From: Rhodobacter sp.
Lineage (GTDB): Bacteria; Pseudomonadota; Alphaproteobacteria; Rhodobacterales; Rhodobacteraceae
Assembly (NCBI GenBank): GCA_020250125.1
Contig: JADCEL010000093.1
Location: 1-50,287 of the forward strand
Reading direction: 5' to 3'
Length of the DNA stretch: 50,287 nt
Under the pieces are notes generated by a model, which saw only the letters and a program-made list of their open reading frames with translations, was not told the DNA's origin and searched no databases. Shown here piece by piece: positions 42,343 to 50,287 of this stretch. Made by a program: the position numbers and the translations under genes. Position 1 is the first letter of the stretch. The number at the start of each line of letters is the position of its first letter.

Positions 42343-44382
42343 TCAGGGCTGCAACAGGCGCACCTGCGTCCGGGCCGACTGCCCGGTTGCGTCGATCACC
42401 GACAGTGTGACAAACCCCGCGCCCGGCAGGTCCAGCAGGGTATCGCGCGCCCGCGTTGCCACGGCGACGGGCCGTCCATCGGCCAGCCAGGTGAAGGGGG
42501 CCTTGCCGCCCCCCACCCGCACCAGCAGCGTGCCGCCCACCAGTTCCACCTGCGCCCCGTCGGGGGGAAAGGCCACGCGGGGCGCATCGGCGGCCTGAAA
42601 GGCGGCGGTGCGCGGGCGAAAGCGTTGCAGCGGGGCAGGCAACTGTGCGTTCGACACCAGCAGCGTTGCGGGCGGCGGCGGCGGCAGCGGATCAATCTGC
42701 GGTTTCAGCCGGTTGAAGGCCTGGAACAGCACAGGGGCGGCAAGCTCGCCGCCAAAGGCCCCCGGCACCGGCGAGCCATCGGCCCGCCCCATCCAGACGC
42801 CGATCACATGACGCCCGTCAAAGCCGATCGCCCAGGCATCGCGGTGCCCGTAACTGGTGCCGGTCTTGTAGGCCAGACGGTTTTCCGGCGCGCCGGGCGG
42901 CGGCGGCAGACCGGACAGGATATCGGCCACCTGCCAGGCCGCCGTCGCCGAAACCAGACGGCCCCCCCCGGTGCCGGTGCCTGTCACCCGCAGGGGCAGC
43001 GTCACGCCCCCCCGCGCCAGTGCAGCGTAAAGCTGCACCATGTCGTTCAGCGTCACGCCCACCCCGCCCAGCGCCACCGCCAGCCCCGGCTGGTTTCCCG
43101 GGATCGCCGGGTTGACCCCCGCGCGGCGCAGCCCGGCCAGAAGCCGGGCCGGGCCCATGGCATCGGTCAGGGCGACGGCAGGGATGTTCAGCGAAAGCTG
43201 CAACGCCTCGCGCGCGCGGATCGTGCCGTGAAAGGTGCGGTCAAAGTTCTGCGGCGCATAGCCGCCGAAATCCGTCGCGCGGTCTTCCAGCAGCGTTTCG
43301 GGATGCGCCAGACCTTCGTCAAAGGCCAGCGCATAGATCAGCGGTTTCAGCGTTGATCCGGGCGACCGCAGCGCAGAGGTCATGTCAACAAACCCCTGCC
43401 GTGCATCACCGGTGTAGGCCGCCGATCCGACCGAGGCCAGCACCTCGCCCGAGCGGTGGTCTGCAATGACGATCGCCACCTGCAGCGCCTCCGGCCGGGC
43501 GGCCACGGCATCGGCCGCCAGCGTCTCGATCTGTGCCTGCAACCGGGCATCCAGGGTCAGCTGATGGCGGCGCAGCACCGGGTCCGCCGCCCGCATCCGG
43601 TCCGCCAGGTGCGGGGCCAGGGCGGGAACCGGGCGGCGATGGTCCGGCACGGCTTCGGTCCGCGCGGCTGCGGCCTGATCGGCATCGATCAGGCCCGCAC
43701 CGACCGCCCGGTTCAGCACGCGGCTGCGGGCCGCTTCGGCCCGGTCCGGATGCCGGTCCGGGCGGCGACCCCCGGGCGACTGCGGAATGGCCACCAGCAG
43801 GGCCGCTTCCGCTGGCGTCAGGCGGCGTGGTTCCTTGCCGAAATAGGCCAGCGTCGCCGAGCGGACCCCTTCAAGATTGCCGCCAAAGGGTGCCAGATTC
43901 AGATACAGCCCAAGGATCTGCTGCTTTGACAGACGGCGTTCCAGCGCCAGGGCCACGCGCATCTGACGCAGCTTGCCGGAAACCTGCCCGGTTCCGCCGT
44001 TTTCCAGCAGACGGGCCACCTGCATGGTCAGCGTCGATCCGCCAGACACCACGCGCCCGTTCCACGCCGCCTGCACCGCCGCCCGCAGCAGCGCGCGCAG
44101 GTCAACCCCGGAATGGGTATGGAAACGGCGGTCCTCATAGGCGACCAGCATCGCCAGATAGGCGGGATCGACCGACCCCTGATCCACGGCCAGCCGCCAG
44201 CGGCCGTCTTCCACCTGAAAGGCGCGCAGCAGCACGCCATTGCGGTCCAGCACCTCGACCGAACTGTCGGGCACAAGCGGCGGCAGCACGGTTGCCGCCA
44301 CCCAGCGGTCCGCCGCATCCCGCCCAAGGGCGGCCAGCCACAGGCAGGCCGCCAGCGCAAGAAGCCAGCGCGCGCCCATCAC
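42343..44382 (-). CDS. pbpC: Penicillin-binding protein 1C
   Basis: A 679-residue bifunctional peptidoglycan synthase. The N-terminal hydrophobic anchor reads WLLALAACLWLAALG. The glycosyltransferase-51 domain has YEDRRFHTHSGVD and GGSTLTMQVARLLE. The transpeptidase domain has SPGSTLKPLIYALA (SxxK), SLNIPAV (SxN) and YKTGTSYGHRDAW (KTG). The C-terminal BiPBP_C domain (about residues 590-679) is specific to PBP1C. It overlaps the A2M gene by 4 nt; PBP1C and bacterial alpha-2-macroglobulin genes are commonly paired, and the two are thought to guard and repair the envelope together. Confidence 0.94.
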   Translation of the reverse strand: MMGARWLLALAACLWLAALGRDAADRWVAATVLPPLVPDSSVEVLDRNGVLLRAFQVEDGRWRLAVDQGSVDPAYLAMLVAYEDRRFHTHSGVDLRALLRAAVQAAWNGRVVSGGSTLTMQVARLLENGGTGQVSGKLRQMRVALALERRLSKQQILGLYLNLAPFGGNLEGVRSATLAYFGKEPRRLTPAEAALLVAIPQSPGGRRPDRHPDRAEAARSRVLNRAVGAGLIDADQAAAARTEAVPDHRRPVPALAPHLADRMRAADPVLRRHQLTLDARLQAQIETLAADAVAARPEALQVAIVIADHRSGEVLASVGSAAYTGDARQGFVDMTSALRSPGSTLKPLIYALAFDEGLAHPETLLEDRATDFGGYAPQNFDRTFHGTIRAREALQLSLNIPAVALTDAMGPARLLAGLRRAGVNPAIPGNQPGLAVALGGVGVTLNDMVQLYAALARGGVTLPLRVTGTGTGGGRLVSATAAWQVADILSGLPPPPGAPENRLAYKTGTSYGHRDAWAIGFDGRHVIGVWMGRADGSPVPGAFGGELAAPVLFQAFNRLKPQIDPLPPPPPATLLVSNAQLPAPLQRFRPRTAAFQAADAPRVAFPPDGAQVELVGGTLLVRVGGGKAPFTWLADGRPVAVATRARDTLLDLPGAGFVTLSVIDATGQSARTQVRLLQP

Positions 44383-47300
44383 TCGGTCACGGTCACCACG
44401 CCCGCGTCGCTGCGCGCGCGGAAGTCCGGGCGATACATGTCTTCCACCGTGGCCGCCGGGTGGTGGAACGTGCCGGGCGACACGGCGCGAACGATATAGC
44501 CCAACTGGAACGGCGCGGGACCGAACCGGTCGATGGCCGTCAGGAAGCGGTCCTGCCGGAATTCGGAATGGGCAACGTCCGATTGCAGGTCAAAGGACTG
44601 AAGCCCGGTAAGGTCGCCGCCCCGGATCAGGTTCGGGTTGTCAATCTCGAACCCCGCAGGCAGCGGGTCACTGACAATCAGCCGCGCCGCGCCGGATGCA
44701 AAGGGCGTCACCTTCAGCACGGTCAACAGCCGGGTTCCCACCGGAACGCTGGCGATATCGGCAGGCTGGCCGTCCAGCGTGTGGTAGCTGCGGGCAATGG
44801 CATAGCCGTTGCCCTCCGCAGGTTCCGGTTCGGTCGGAATGCCAAAGGCGGTGACGGTCAGCATCGTATCGCGCGCGCCGCTGTTGGCAACGACAACCGG
44901 CTGCGCCGCATCGCGGTTCAGCACGCGCACCAGCGGGCCATCGGCCGGCGTGCCGTTCAGCGTGATCCCGTCGGCAGCCTGTGCCGCAATCAGCGCATGG
45001 GCGGCCAGAAGCGCCCAGGTCGCTTCCTGTGTTGAAAGAATGCCGCCGCGCGCGGCAATGCGGGCTGTCAGCGCATCCTGGTCCACCACCGTGGAACCGG
45101 CCTCGGCAGACAGGGCCAGCAGCGCGGCGGCATCGCGCAGGTTGGTGCCGAAATCGGCACGGAAAAGTTGCTCCGCCTCGTCCAGAGGCAGCCCTTTCAG
45201 CAGGGCGGCAGCCCGCGCGAACATGGCATCAGCCCGCCTCTGGTCGCCATAGCTGGCCAGCGCCACGCCCAGTTGGGCCGCCGCCGTGGGCGTGCTGAAC
45301 GCATCGCCCTTCACATCGGCATAGTAGCGCAGATCACCGATTGCCGCCGCACCCTCACGCGCCAGCACCATCAGCTGATAGGCCAGCGCCTCGCCGCCCG
45401 TGTCGAAATCGGGGGTGTAGTTCACCTGATTGCGCAGATTGTCCAACGCCGAGCGGAAGGCAATGTCAGGCACCGCAATGCCCTGCGCCCTGGCGCGCGA
45501 CAGGAAATCGGTGACAAAGGCATCAAGCCAGGGGTCGGCCATCCCCGGCCCCCACATGCCGAAACTGCCCTGGGACGACTGGTTTGTCAGGATCTTGCCG
45601 ATCGCCTGATCGATCCGCTCACGGATGTCTTTGGCCTGATCCAGCTGCATGACCTGCGCCATCTCGTCAAAGTAAAGCAGCGGCAGGGCGCGAGAGGTCA
45701 GTTGTTCGGTGCAGCCAAAGGGATAGCGGTCCAGCGCCGCCAGCAGGCCGGGCGCGTTCAGCCGTGCCAGCGGGCCGACCGCAAGCGTGGCCAGCGCCGA
45801 ATCGGGATCAAGGCCGGCAAAGGCATTCCGGTCAAAGGTAAAGCTTTCTCCCGGTGCCAGGGTAAAGCGGCTGGTGCGCGCCAGTTCGGGGTCGTTCACC
45901 TGAACCGGAACCGTCAGAACCTTGGTCAACTGGCGGCCATCGGCGGTGGTCAGGGCCACGGTGACCGTCTGGTTGCCGGTCTGCCCGGCGGTTACGGGAA
46001 CGGAAATCACCTGCTTGCCCTTGTCGGCCAGATCAAACCCGGACGGCACCGGGCCAAGTTTCAGCCCCTTTGACGAAACATCCAGCCCGATGCGGCCAGA
46101 GGGGCCGCTGGCATGAACAAATTCCAGCAGCAGGCGGCTTTGATCGCCCGGTGCCAGAAACCGGGGCAGGCTGGCCGTGACAACCACGGGGTCACGCACC
46201 AGCACATCGGCCTGTGCCTGCCCGACCCCGGTCTTTGACCAGACAATGGCCATGACACGGACAGTGCCGTTGAATGACGGCAGGTCAAAGCTGGCATGCG
46301 CCTTGCCGTCTTTGCCCACCGCCACCGGGCCGGTGAAATAGGCGACCAGCTCTTCGGTCGGCGGCGGGGCCTGTAGCCGGGCCTGCGCGCCCGAATCGCC
46401 GCCAGACCTGAGTGTGCCTTCGGCCCCGTTCAGCCCGTCGATCAGCCGCCCGTAGATGTCACGGATGCCGACCCCCAGCCTGCGCTGGCCAAAGTAATAC
46501 GCCGACGGATCGGGGGATTTGAACGCGGTCAGGTTCAGGATGCCAAGATCGACGGCGGCAAAGGTCGCATAGGCCACTTCGCCCGGCTGGCCGCCCTTGA
46601 CCGTGACGGCAATATCCAGCGGCGCACGCGGGGCGGCTTGCGCCGGGACGTCGAGCGAAGCCACAAGTTGCCGCTGGCCCGGATCAACCGCCGCATGGGC
46701 CAGCCCCAGCGCGCGGGCCGGGTTGCGGCCCGCCGCCACATCCATCGGGCGCAGCACCGAAACGGTGACATAGGCCCCCGCCCCCCAGTCATCGGTCACC
46801 GGCAGGTCGATCAGGTTTTCGCCCTCGGCCACCGCCACCGCCTTCATCGCAATGACCCGGTCCGACAGAACCGAAATCAGCGCCATCCCGGCCGCGCGCG
46901 GCACCACGCGCAGCCGCGCCGTCTCGCCGGGCCGGTAGGCCGCCCTGTCCAGCGACATCTCCAATGTGTCGGGCGTGCGTGCCACATCGGCGGCGGCGAA
47001 CCATCCGGCGCTGAACCCGGTGGAAGAGGCGGCCGTGCCGCCATCCGCCTGTTCCACCACCAGTTCATATTCGCCCCAGCCGACCTTTTGCGCGATCTCG
47101 GCAGGTTCCCGGCCCGGCATCGCCTCGCCCGCAGCCACGCGGGTGCGAAGTGTCACCGGTTCCCACTGCCACTGGCCATATCGCTGATACCATTGATAGC
47201 GGGTGTCGATCCGGTTGATTTCCCATTTCACGGCCATCGGCACCGGCGTTTCATCCGGCCCGACCGCCAGCAGCGAAAACCGCGCCTCGGCCCCTTCGCC

Positions 47301-49817
47301 CAGCACGCCGTCGAACAGCGGCCTGATCCCGATCATCGGGGCGGACGGGTGCAGCGCACGGATCACCTGGCGTTCCACCGGTCTGCCCGACCCTTCGGCA
47401 ACCCGCAGGGTAAAGCGCGCCTCCAGCGGGCGCGCCGGATCCTCGACACCGGGCAGCCTGACCATGACACCGGCATGACCGGCGTCATCGGTGCGAAGCC
47501 CTGCGTCCAGCGTTGCCATCTGCGGCGAAAACGGCTGATCCGTGCGGCCAAAGACATAGCCCGGAAATCCGGCCAGCCCGGATGCGGCGCGCAGCAGCAC
47601 CTCTCCCTCAACCGCCAGACCGGCAGCGGGTGCCCCGAACAGATAGCGCGCGTCGATGGAAAGCACCGGCGCATCGCCGGGCCGGATCGGGGCATCCGCC
47701 AGGGTCAGGCCGAAATCGATCCGTTCCGGCAGGAAATCCTCTACCAGAAAGGTGATTGCGGCCAAGGGTGGCGCGTTCACATCCGCCAGCACCTCCAGCC
47801 GCCAGACACCGCGCGGGGCGGTGCCCGCAACGGGCAGGGCAAAAACATGGCCGCCCGCCGCACTGTCCTGCGACAGGTGCCGGGAATATTCAACGCCGTC
47901 GGGACGTTTCAGAACGGCGGTCAGCGGCAGCCCTTCGATGGCGGCGGCGGTTCCGTCGCGGGTCAGGGCGGTGGCGAAGACGGTTTCCCCGGCGCGATAG
48001 GCCCCCCGGTCCGTGGTCAGGAACACATCCACCGGCGGGGCGGCCTCTCTCCCCGCCACGCCACGGTCGGACAGGTCGAATTCCGGGTCGGTCAGCGACA
48101 GGAAGGCAAGGTCATCCTCCCCGTCACGCAGGGTGATCAGCGCGGGGGCCGCAGCGCCGTTGCCGCGCACCAGACCGGCATCGAACCGGGCATAGCCCGT
48201 TGCATCGGTGGTGGCGGTGCCCAGCACGGCGTTGGCGCGGCTGAGCAATTCCACCGTGACGCCCGCCTTCGCCCCGGCGGTTGCAAGGCTGCGCACGAAC
48301 ACATGCAGCCCGTCAACGCCCGACAGAGTCGTGACCCCAAGGTCAGAAATCACGAACCATTGCCAGGCGGGCGGCGTGTTATAGGGGTCTGTGCCGGGGA
48401 CGGCAGCGCGCAGCGCATAGATGCCCGCAGGCAGGCCTGCCAGCGCCTGATCCATCGGCAGGCGGGTGGTGACATCGCGGTTCATGTCTTTCGCCACATC
48501 GGCGGTGCCCTGCCACAGTTCGGCCCCCAGATTGCGGGCAAAGCTGTCTTCCGACCAGGGCTGGATCGGTTCGGAAAAGTAGCTGTCCTGCATGGCGCGC
48601 AGCAGGCTGCGGTCGGACACGGCGTAGAGCCGCAGGTCCAGCCTGTCGGTGTTCACTGTTTCAACCGGAACCGACGCGCCCCCGGCCCGCGGCAGGACAT
48701 AGGTGCGCCCCGGAAAACGCGCCGCTGGCGCACGGTCGCGGATATACTGGGTGATGGTCACCGATTTGGCCAGCGTCTGCCCGTCGGCCGCAGGAAGCCC
48801 CTCGCGGAAGGTCACGGCATAGCGCGCGCCATGCTGCACACCTTCCACGCACAACTGCCGCCAGCCGCCGGGTGCCACGGTCAGACCCGGGTCGGTCATT
48901 TGAACGAAGGCGGTGTAATCGACACCCGTTTCAGCAAGGTCCTGCGAGAATGTGGCGCAAAGGCGCGGGCGCGCACTGTCGCTTTGCACATCGGTTTCCA
49001 CGATGCGAAAGCCGTATTTGCCGATGGCATCTTCCAGCAGCCGCCCCGTGTCGTCGCGCGGTTGCAGGCTTTGCGCCAGCCGCAGCGCCTGCAGGGTATC
49101 GCCCCCGCGCCCCGCATCTTCCAGTGCCTGGCCCAGCACAACCAGCACCGTGTGGCGCTGCGCCGCGCCGGAAGACCGCAGATAGGCGTTGGCTGCCGCT
49201 GAAACGGCCCGGTCGCGGAAGTATTGCTGCGCCTCGCCCGCCGGCCGGCCGGCCGCAAGCAGCAGGCGGGAATAATCGGCCCAGTCATCGGGCGCGTCGG
49301 TGATGTTCAGCGCCGCCACATCGAACCCGCTGGCAGGTTCGGCATTTATGCCATATCGCACCTGCTCTTCTGCCGTCAGACTGCCGGTGACCGGCAAATC
49401 CGCCAGCCCTTCGGCCTGAAGCCGGGCCTGATCAATATCTGCATCGGTCAGAAATGCCAGTTCCGCCCGGCGTTGCGGTGCCAGGGCCAGCACCGCCGCA
49501 GCGGTGCGCGCGACCGTGCCGGAAACGGCCCCGTCAAAAGGCACGCTTTGCGGTGACCCGGTTTTCGGAAAGCAGGACCCGTTGGTGCTGTTGAAGGTAA
49601 AGGCGGTGCAGCGCGCATCGGCAAGACAGGCACGCTCGCAGGCGTCAAGGGTGGTGTCGAACAGGCTGGACAGATCTCCGCCGGGAAGATCAACCCCCCC
49701 GGTCAGGATAACCCGCCGCTCGGGCACGGGCGATTGCTGGCCCTCGGCAGGGCCACCGATGACCAGGGCAAGGGAAAGCAGCGCGGCCGCGCTCAAGGTC
49801 CGGGCAATGACACACAT
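44379..49817 (-). CDS. Bacterial alpha-2-macroglobulin with N-terminal PAN/Apple-like domain
   Basis: An 1812-residue periplasmic protease trap. A signal peptide (RTLSAAALLSLALVIGGPAE) precedes a short cysteine-bounded PAN/Apple-like module (about residues 30-100; DACERACLADARCTAFTFNS). MG-type beta-sandwich domains follow, including the MG2 region (VDVFLTTDRGAYRAGETVFA). The A2M domain has the thioester site YPFGCTEQLTSRAL (Cys1369, Gln1372), intact, inside the alpha/alpha toroid. No lipobox, so unlike E. coli YfhM it is probably soluble. Start ATG 49817 has AAGGGTGA upstream; the frame stays open another 324 bases into the GC repeat, which is not protein-like. pbpC overlaps its 3' end. Confidence 0.93.
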   Translation of the reverse strand: MCVIARTLSAAALLSLALVIGGPAEGQQSPVPERRVILTGGVDLPGGDLSSLFDTTLDACERACLADARCTAFTFNSTNGSCFPKTGSPQSVPFDGAVSGTVARTAAAVLALAPQRRAELAFLTDADIDQARLQAEGLADLPVTGSLTAEEQVRYGINAEPASGFDVAALNITDAPDDWADYSRLLLAAGRPAGEAQQYFRDRAVSAAANAYLRSSGAAQRHTVLVVLGQALEDAGRGGDTLQALRLAQSLQPRDDTGRLLEDAIGKYGFRIVETDVQSDSARPRLCATFSQDLAETGVDYTAFVQMTDPGLTVAPGGWRQLCVEGVQHGARYAVTFREGLPAADGQTLAKSVTITQYIRDRAPAARFPGRTYVLPRAGGASVPVETVNTDRLDLRLYAVSDRSLLRAMQDSYFSEPIQPWSEDSFARNLGAELWQGTADVAKDMNRDVTTRLPMDQALAGLPAGIYALRAAVPGTDPYNTPPAWQWFVISDLGVTTLSGVDGLHVFVRSLATAGAKAGVTVELLSRANAVLGTATTDATGYARFDAGLVRGNGAAAPALITLRDGEDDLAFLSLTDPEFDLSDRGVAGREAAPPVDVFLTTDRGAYRAGETVFATALTRDGTAAAIEGLPLTAVLKRPDGVEYSRHLSQDSAAGGHVFALPVAGTAPRGVWRLEVLADVNAPPLAAITFLVEDFLPERIDFGLTLADAPIRPGDAPVLSIDARYLFGAPAAGLAVEGEVLLRAASGLAGFPGYVFGRTDQPFSPQMATLDAGLRTDDAGHAGVMVRLPGVEDPARPLEARFTLRVAEGSGRPVERQVIRALHPSAPMIGIRPLFDGVLGEGAEARFSLLAVGPDETPVPMAVKWEINRIDTRYQWYQRYGQWQWEPVTLRTRVAAGEAMPGREPAEIAQKVGWGEYELVVEQADGGTAASSTGFSAGWFAAADVARTPDTLEMSLDRAAYRPGETARLRVVPRAAGMALISVLSDRVIAMKAVAVAEGENLIDLPVTDDWGAGAYVTVSVLRPMDVAAGRNPARALGLAHAAVDPGQRQLVASLDVPAQAAPRAPLDIAVTVKGGQPGEVAYATFAAVDLGILNLTAFKSPDPSAYYFGQRRLGVGIRDIYGRLIDGLNGAEGTLRSGGDSGAQARLQAPPPTEELVAYFTGPVAVGKDGKAHASFDLPSFNGTVRVMAIVWSKTGVGQAQADVLVRDPVVVTASLPRFLAPGDQSRLLLEFVHASGPSGRIGLDVSSKGLKLGPVPSGFDLADKGKQVISVPVTAGQTGNQTVTVALTTADGRQLTKVLTVPVQVNDPELARTSRFTLAPGESFTFDRNAFAGLDPDSALATLAVGPLARLNAPGLLAALDRYPFGCTEQLTSRALPLLYFDEMAQVMQLDQAKDIRERIDQAIGKILTNQSSQGSFGMWGPGMADPWLDAFVTDFLSRARAQGIAVPDIAFRSALDNLRNQVNYTPDFDTGGEALAYQLMVLAREGAAAIGDLRYYADVKGDAFSTPTAAAQLGVALASYGDQRRADAMFARAAALLKGLPLDEAEQLFRADFGTNLRDAAALLALSAEAGSTVVDQDALTARIAARGGILSTQEATWALLAAHALIAAQAADGITLNGTPADGPLVRVLNRDAAQPVVVANSGARDTMLTVTAFGIPTEPEPAEGNGYAIARSYHTLDGQPADIASVPVGTRLLTVLKVTPFASGAARLIVSDPLPAGFEIDNPNLIRGGDLTGLQSFDLQSDVAHSEFRQDRFLTAIDRFGPAPFQLGYIVRAVSPGTFHHPAATVEDMYRPDFRARSDAGVVTVTE

Positions 49818-49886
49818 CCGAGTCACCCTTATGTCGTGATGGCCGATGCTGTCACGCCGCACGGATCCCTTCAAGGCAAACCATCC

Positions 49887-49906
49887 GTTTGCGGCCGGCC
49901 GCAAAC
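49887..49906. repeat. Perfect 20-bp palindrome in the A2M upstream region
   Basis: GTTTGCGGCCGGCCGCAAAC is its own reverse complement. It lies 70 bases before the A2M start, at the border of the GC repeat array. It could be an operator, a cruciform, or the mRNA leader hairpin. Confidence 0.6.
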
Positions 49907-49908
49907 AA

Positions 49909-50287
49909 GGTGCTGAAACAGCAATCCGGCCGCCTGCCTGCCGGGAGACCCTTCCCGGTCCGGGGAAAGGGACTGCCCTTCCGGGCGGGATCAGGAAAGG
50001 CGGCACGTTTCCCCCGCCTGCGCGACGCCTCTGCAAAGACCGGTGCAACCCACACCACGAGAGGCCAGCGCCCGGCCCGGCGGGGGCGAAGCGCCCGCCG
50101 GTTCGGGCGCTGGCCGGGGGCTTTGGCCCCCGGCTGGTCAAGGATCAGCGCGGTGCTGTGGCAGGGGCGATGGCCCCTGCCATTGAAGCGGTGACAGTGC
50201 TTTCACAACTCCGGGCGGGAACAGGAAACGCGTCGCGTTTCCCCCGCCCGCGCGGGACGGTGCCCTGTAGACCGGCAGGTCCGGGAA
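49909..50287 (-). repeat. GC repeat array B (inverse of array A), running off the window
   Basis: Read on the minus strand this holds one complete unit, from GGCAGGGGC-CATC-GCCCCTGCC (50160-50181) to the tail GGATTGCTGTTTCAGCA (about 49911-49927). Before it lies a partial unit (50182-50287) with CCCGGACCTGCCGGTCTACA and CGGGCGGGGGAAACGCG. The inner hairpins are kept: CCGGGGGC/GCCCCCGG (50114-50133) and GGCCAGCGCCCG/CGGGCGCTGGCC (50063-50115) around GGCGGGGGCGAAGCGCCCGCC. The array sits upstream of the A2M gene and continues past the window end. Confidence 0.85.

Noticed and set aside
46638-49202. An 854-codon open frame on the plus strand
   Set aside because: Antisense to the alpha-2-macroglobulin gene; no ribosome site and no protein-like features.
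49818-50141. N-terminal extension of the alpha-2-macroglobulin frame
   Set aside because: It runs into the GC repeat, lacks protein character, and the ATG at 49817 gives a clear signal peptide and ribosome site.
1-50287. CRISPR arrays, tRNA or rRNA genes, prophage or defence islands
   Set aside because: No short regular repeat-spacer pattern, cloverleaf, rRNA segment, integrase or defence gene was recognised on either strand.

Overview
The window looks like chromosome of a GC-rich alphaproteobacterium of the order Rhodobacterales (Rhodobacter/Paracoccus relatives). The grounds are the strong G/C preference at third codon positions, an fdsGBACD formate dehydrogenase operon in the Rhodobacter capsulatus order, a c556-type cytochrome, two SOS boxes of the alphaproteobacterial type (GTTC-N7-GTTC, read here as GAAC-N7-GAAC), and the cluster SDR - uvrC - pgsA - moaD - moaE. 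I saw no rRNA, tRNA, CRISPR array, prophage or complete insertion sequence. Almost all of the window is ordinary core chromosome.

Layout. 1-544: tail of an unidentified, possibly transposase, gene, then a gene-free stretch. 545-2597: sulfurtransferase and aromatic aminotransferase, overlapping. 2760-4627 (minus): ammonium sensing and uptake (glnK, amtB). 4892-7129: class A penicillin-binding protein. 7130-7990: array of hairpin-rich GC repeats. 7991-12313: HIT protein, TetR regulator with a dyad operator, NYN/OST-HTH protein, glutathione-dependent formaldehyde dehydrogenase, I78-type lipoprotein and cytochrome c'/c556. 12466-17145: a convergent imuB / dnaE2 pair, each gene with a perfect LexA box, no imuA, and a DnaE2 that stops before its usual C-terminal OB domain. 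17297-20951: lytic transglycosylase and RNase R. 21220-23016: degraded partial copy and intact copy of a secreted Ntn amide hydrolase. 23177-23827: RluA-family pseudouridine synthase. 24015-30881: fdsR-fdsGBACD. 30972-32774: SppA peptidase, a zinc-ribbon microprotein and a PTR1-like SDR. 32775-33109: AT-rich leader. 33110-37521: uvrC, EamA transporter, pgsA, moaD, moaE. 37606-39939 (minus): ilvD and a DUF2721 protein. 40145-42342: accD-folC. 42343-49817 (minus): alpha-2-macroglobulin and PBP1C. 49818-50287: second, inverted copy of the GC repeat array, running off the window end.

How genes work together. AdhI makes S-formylglutathione from formaldehyde, and the Fds complex oxidises the formate that results once a hydrolase (not in this window) has acted. 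FdsA needs the molybdenum cofactor, whose molybdopterin synthase subunits MoaD and MoaE are also here. FdsC and FdsD are the cofactor-insertion and assembly factors. ImuB and DnaE2 are the SOS translesion mutasome, and UvrC is the excision-repair endonuclease. The A2M/PBP1C pair is a periplasmic protease-trap and peptidoglycan-repair module.

I found no convincing new multi-gene system. The least explained signals are non-coding or structural: the modular GC repeat family at two loci in opposite orientation; the imuA-less, doubly LexA-boxed, convergent mutasome with a shortened DnaE2; a small intergenic element repeated around dnaE2; the AT-rich uvrC leader with a TGTCCAC dyad; and the dense dyads in the fds promoter.
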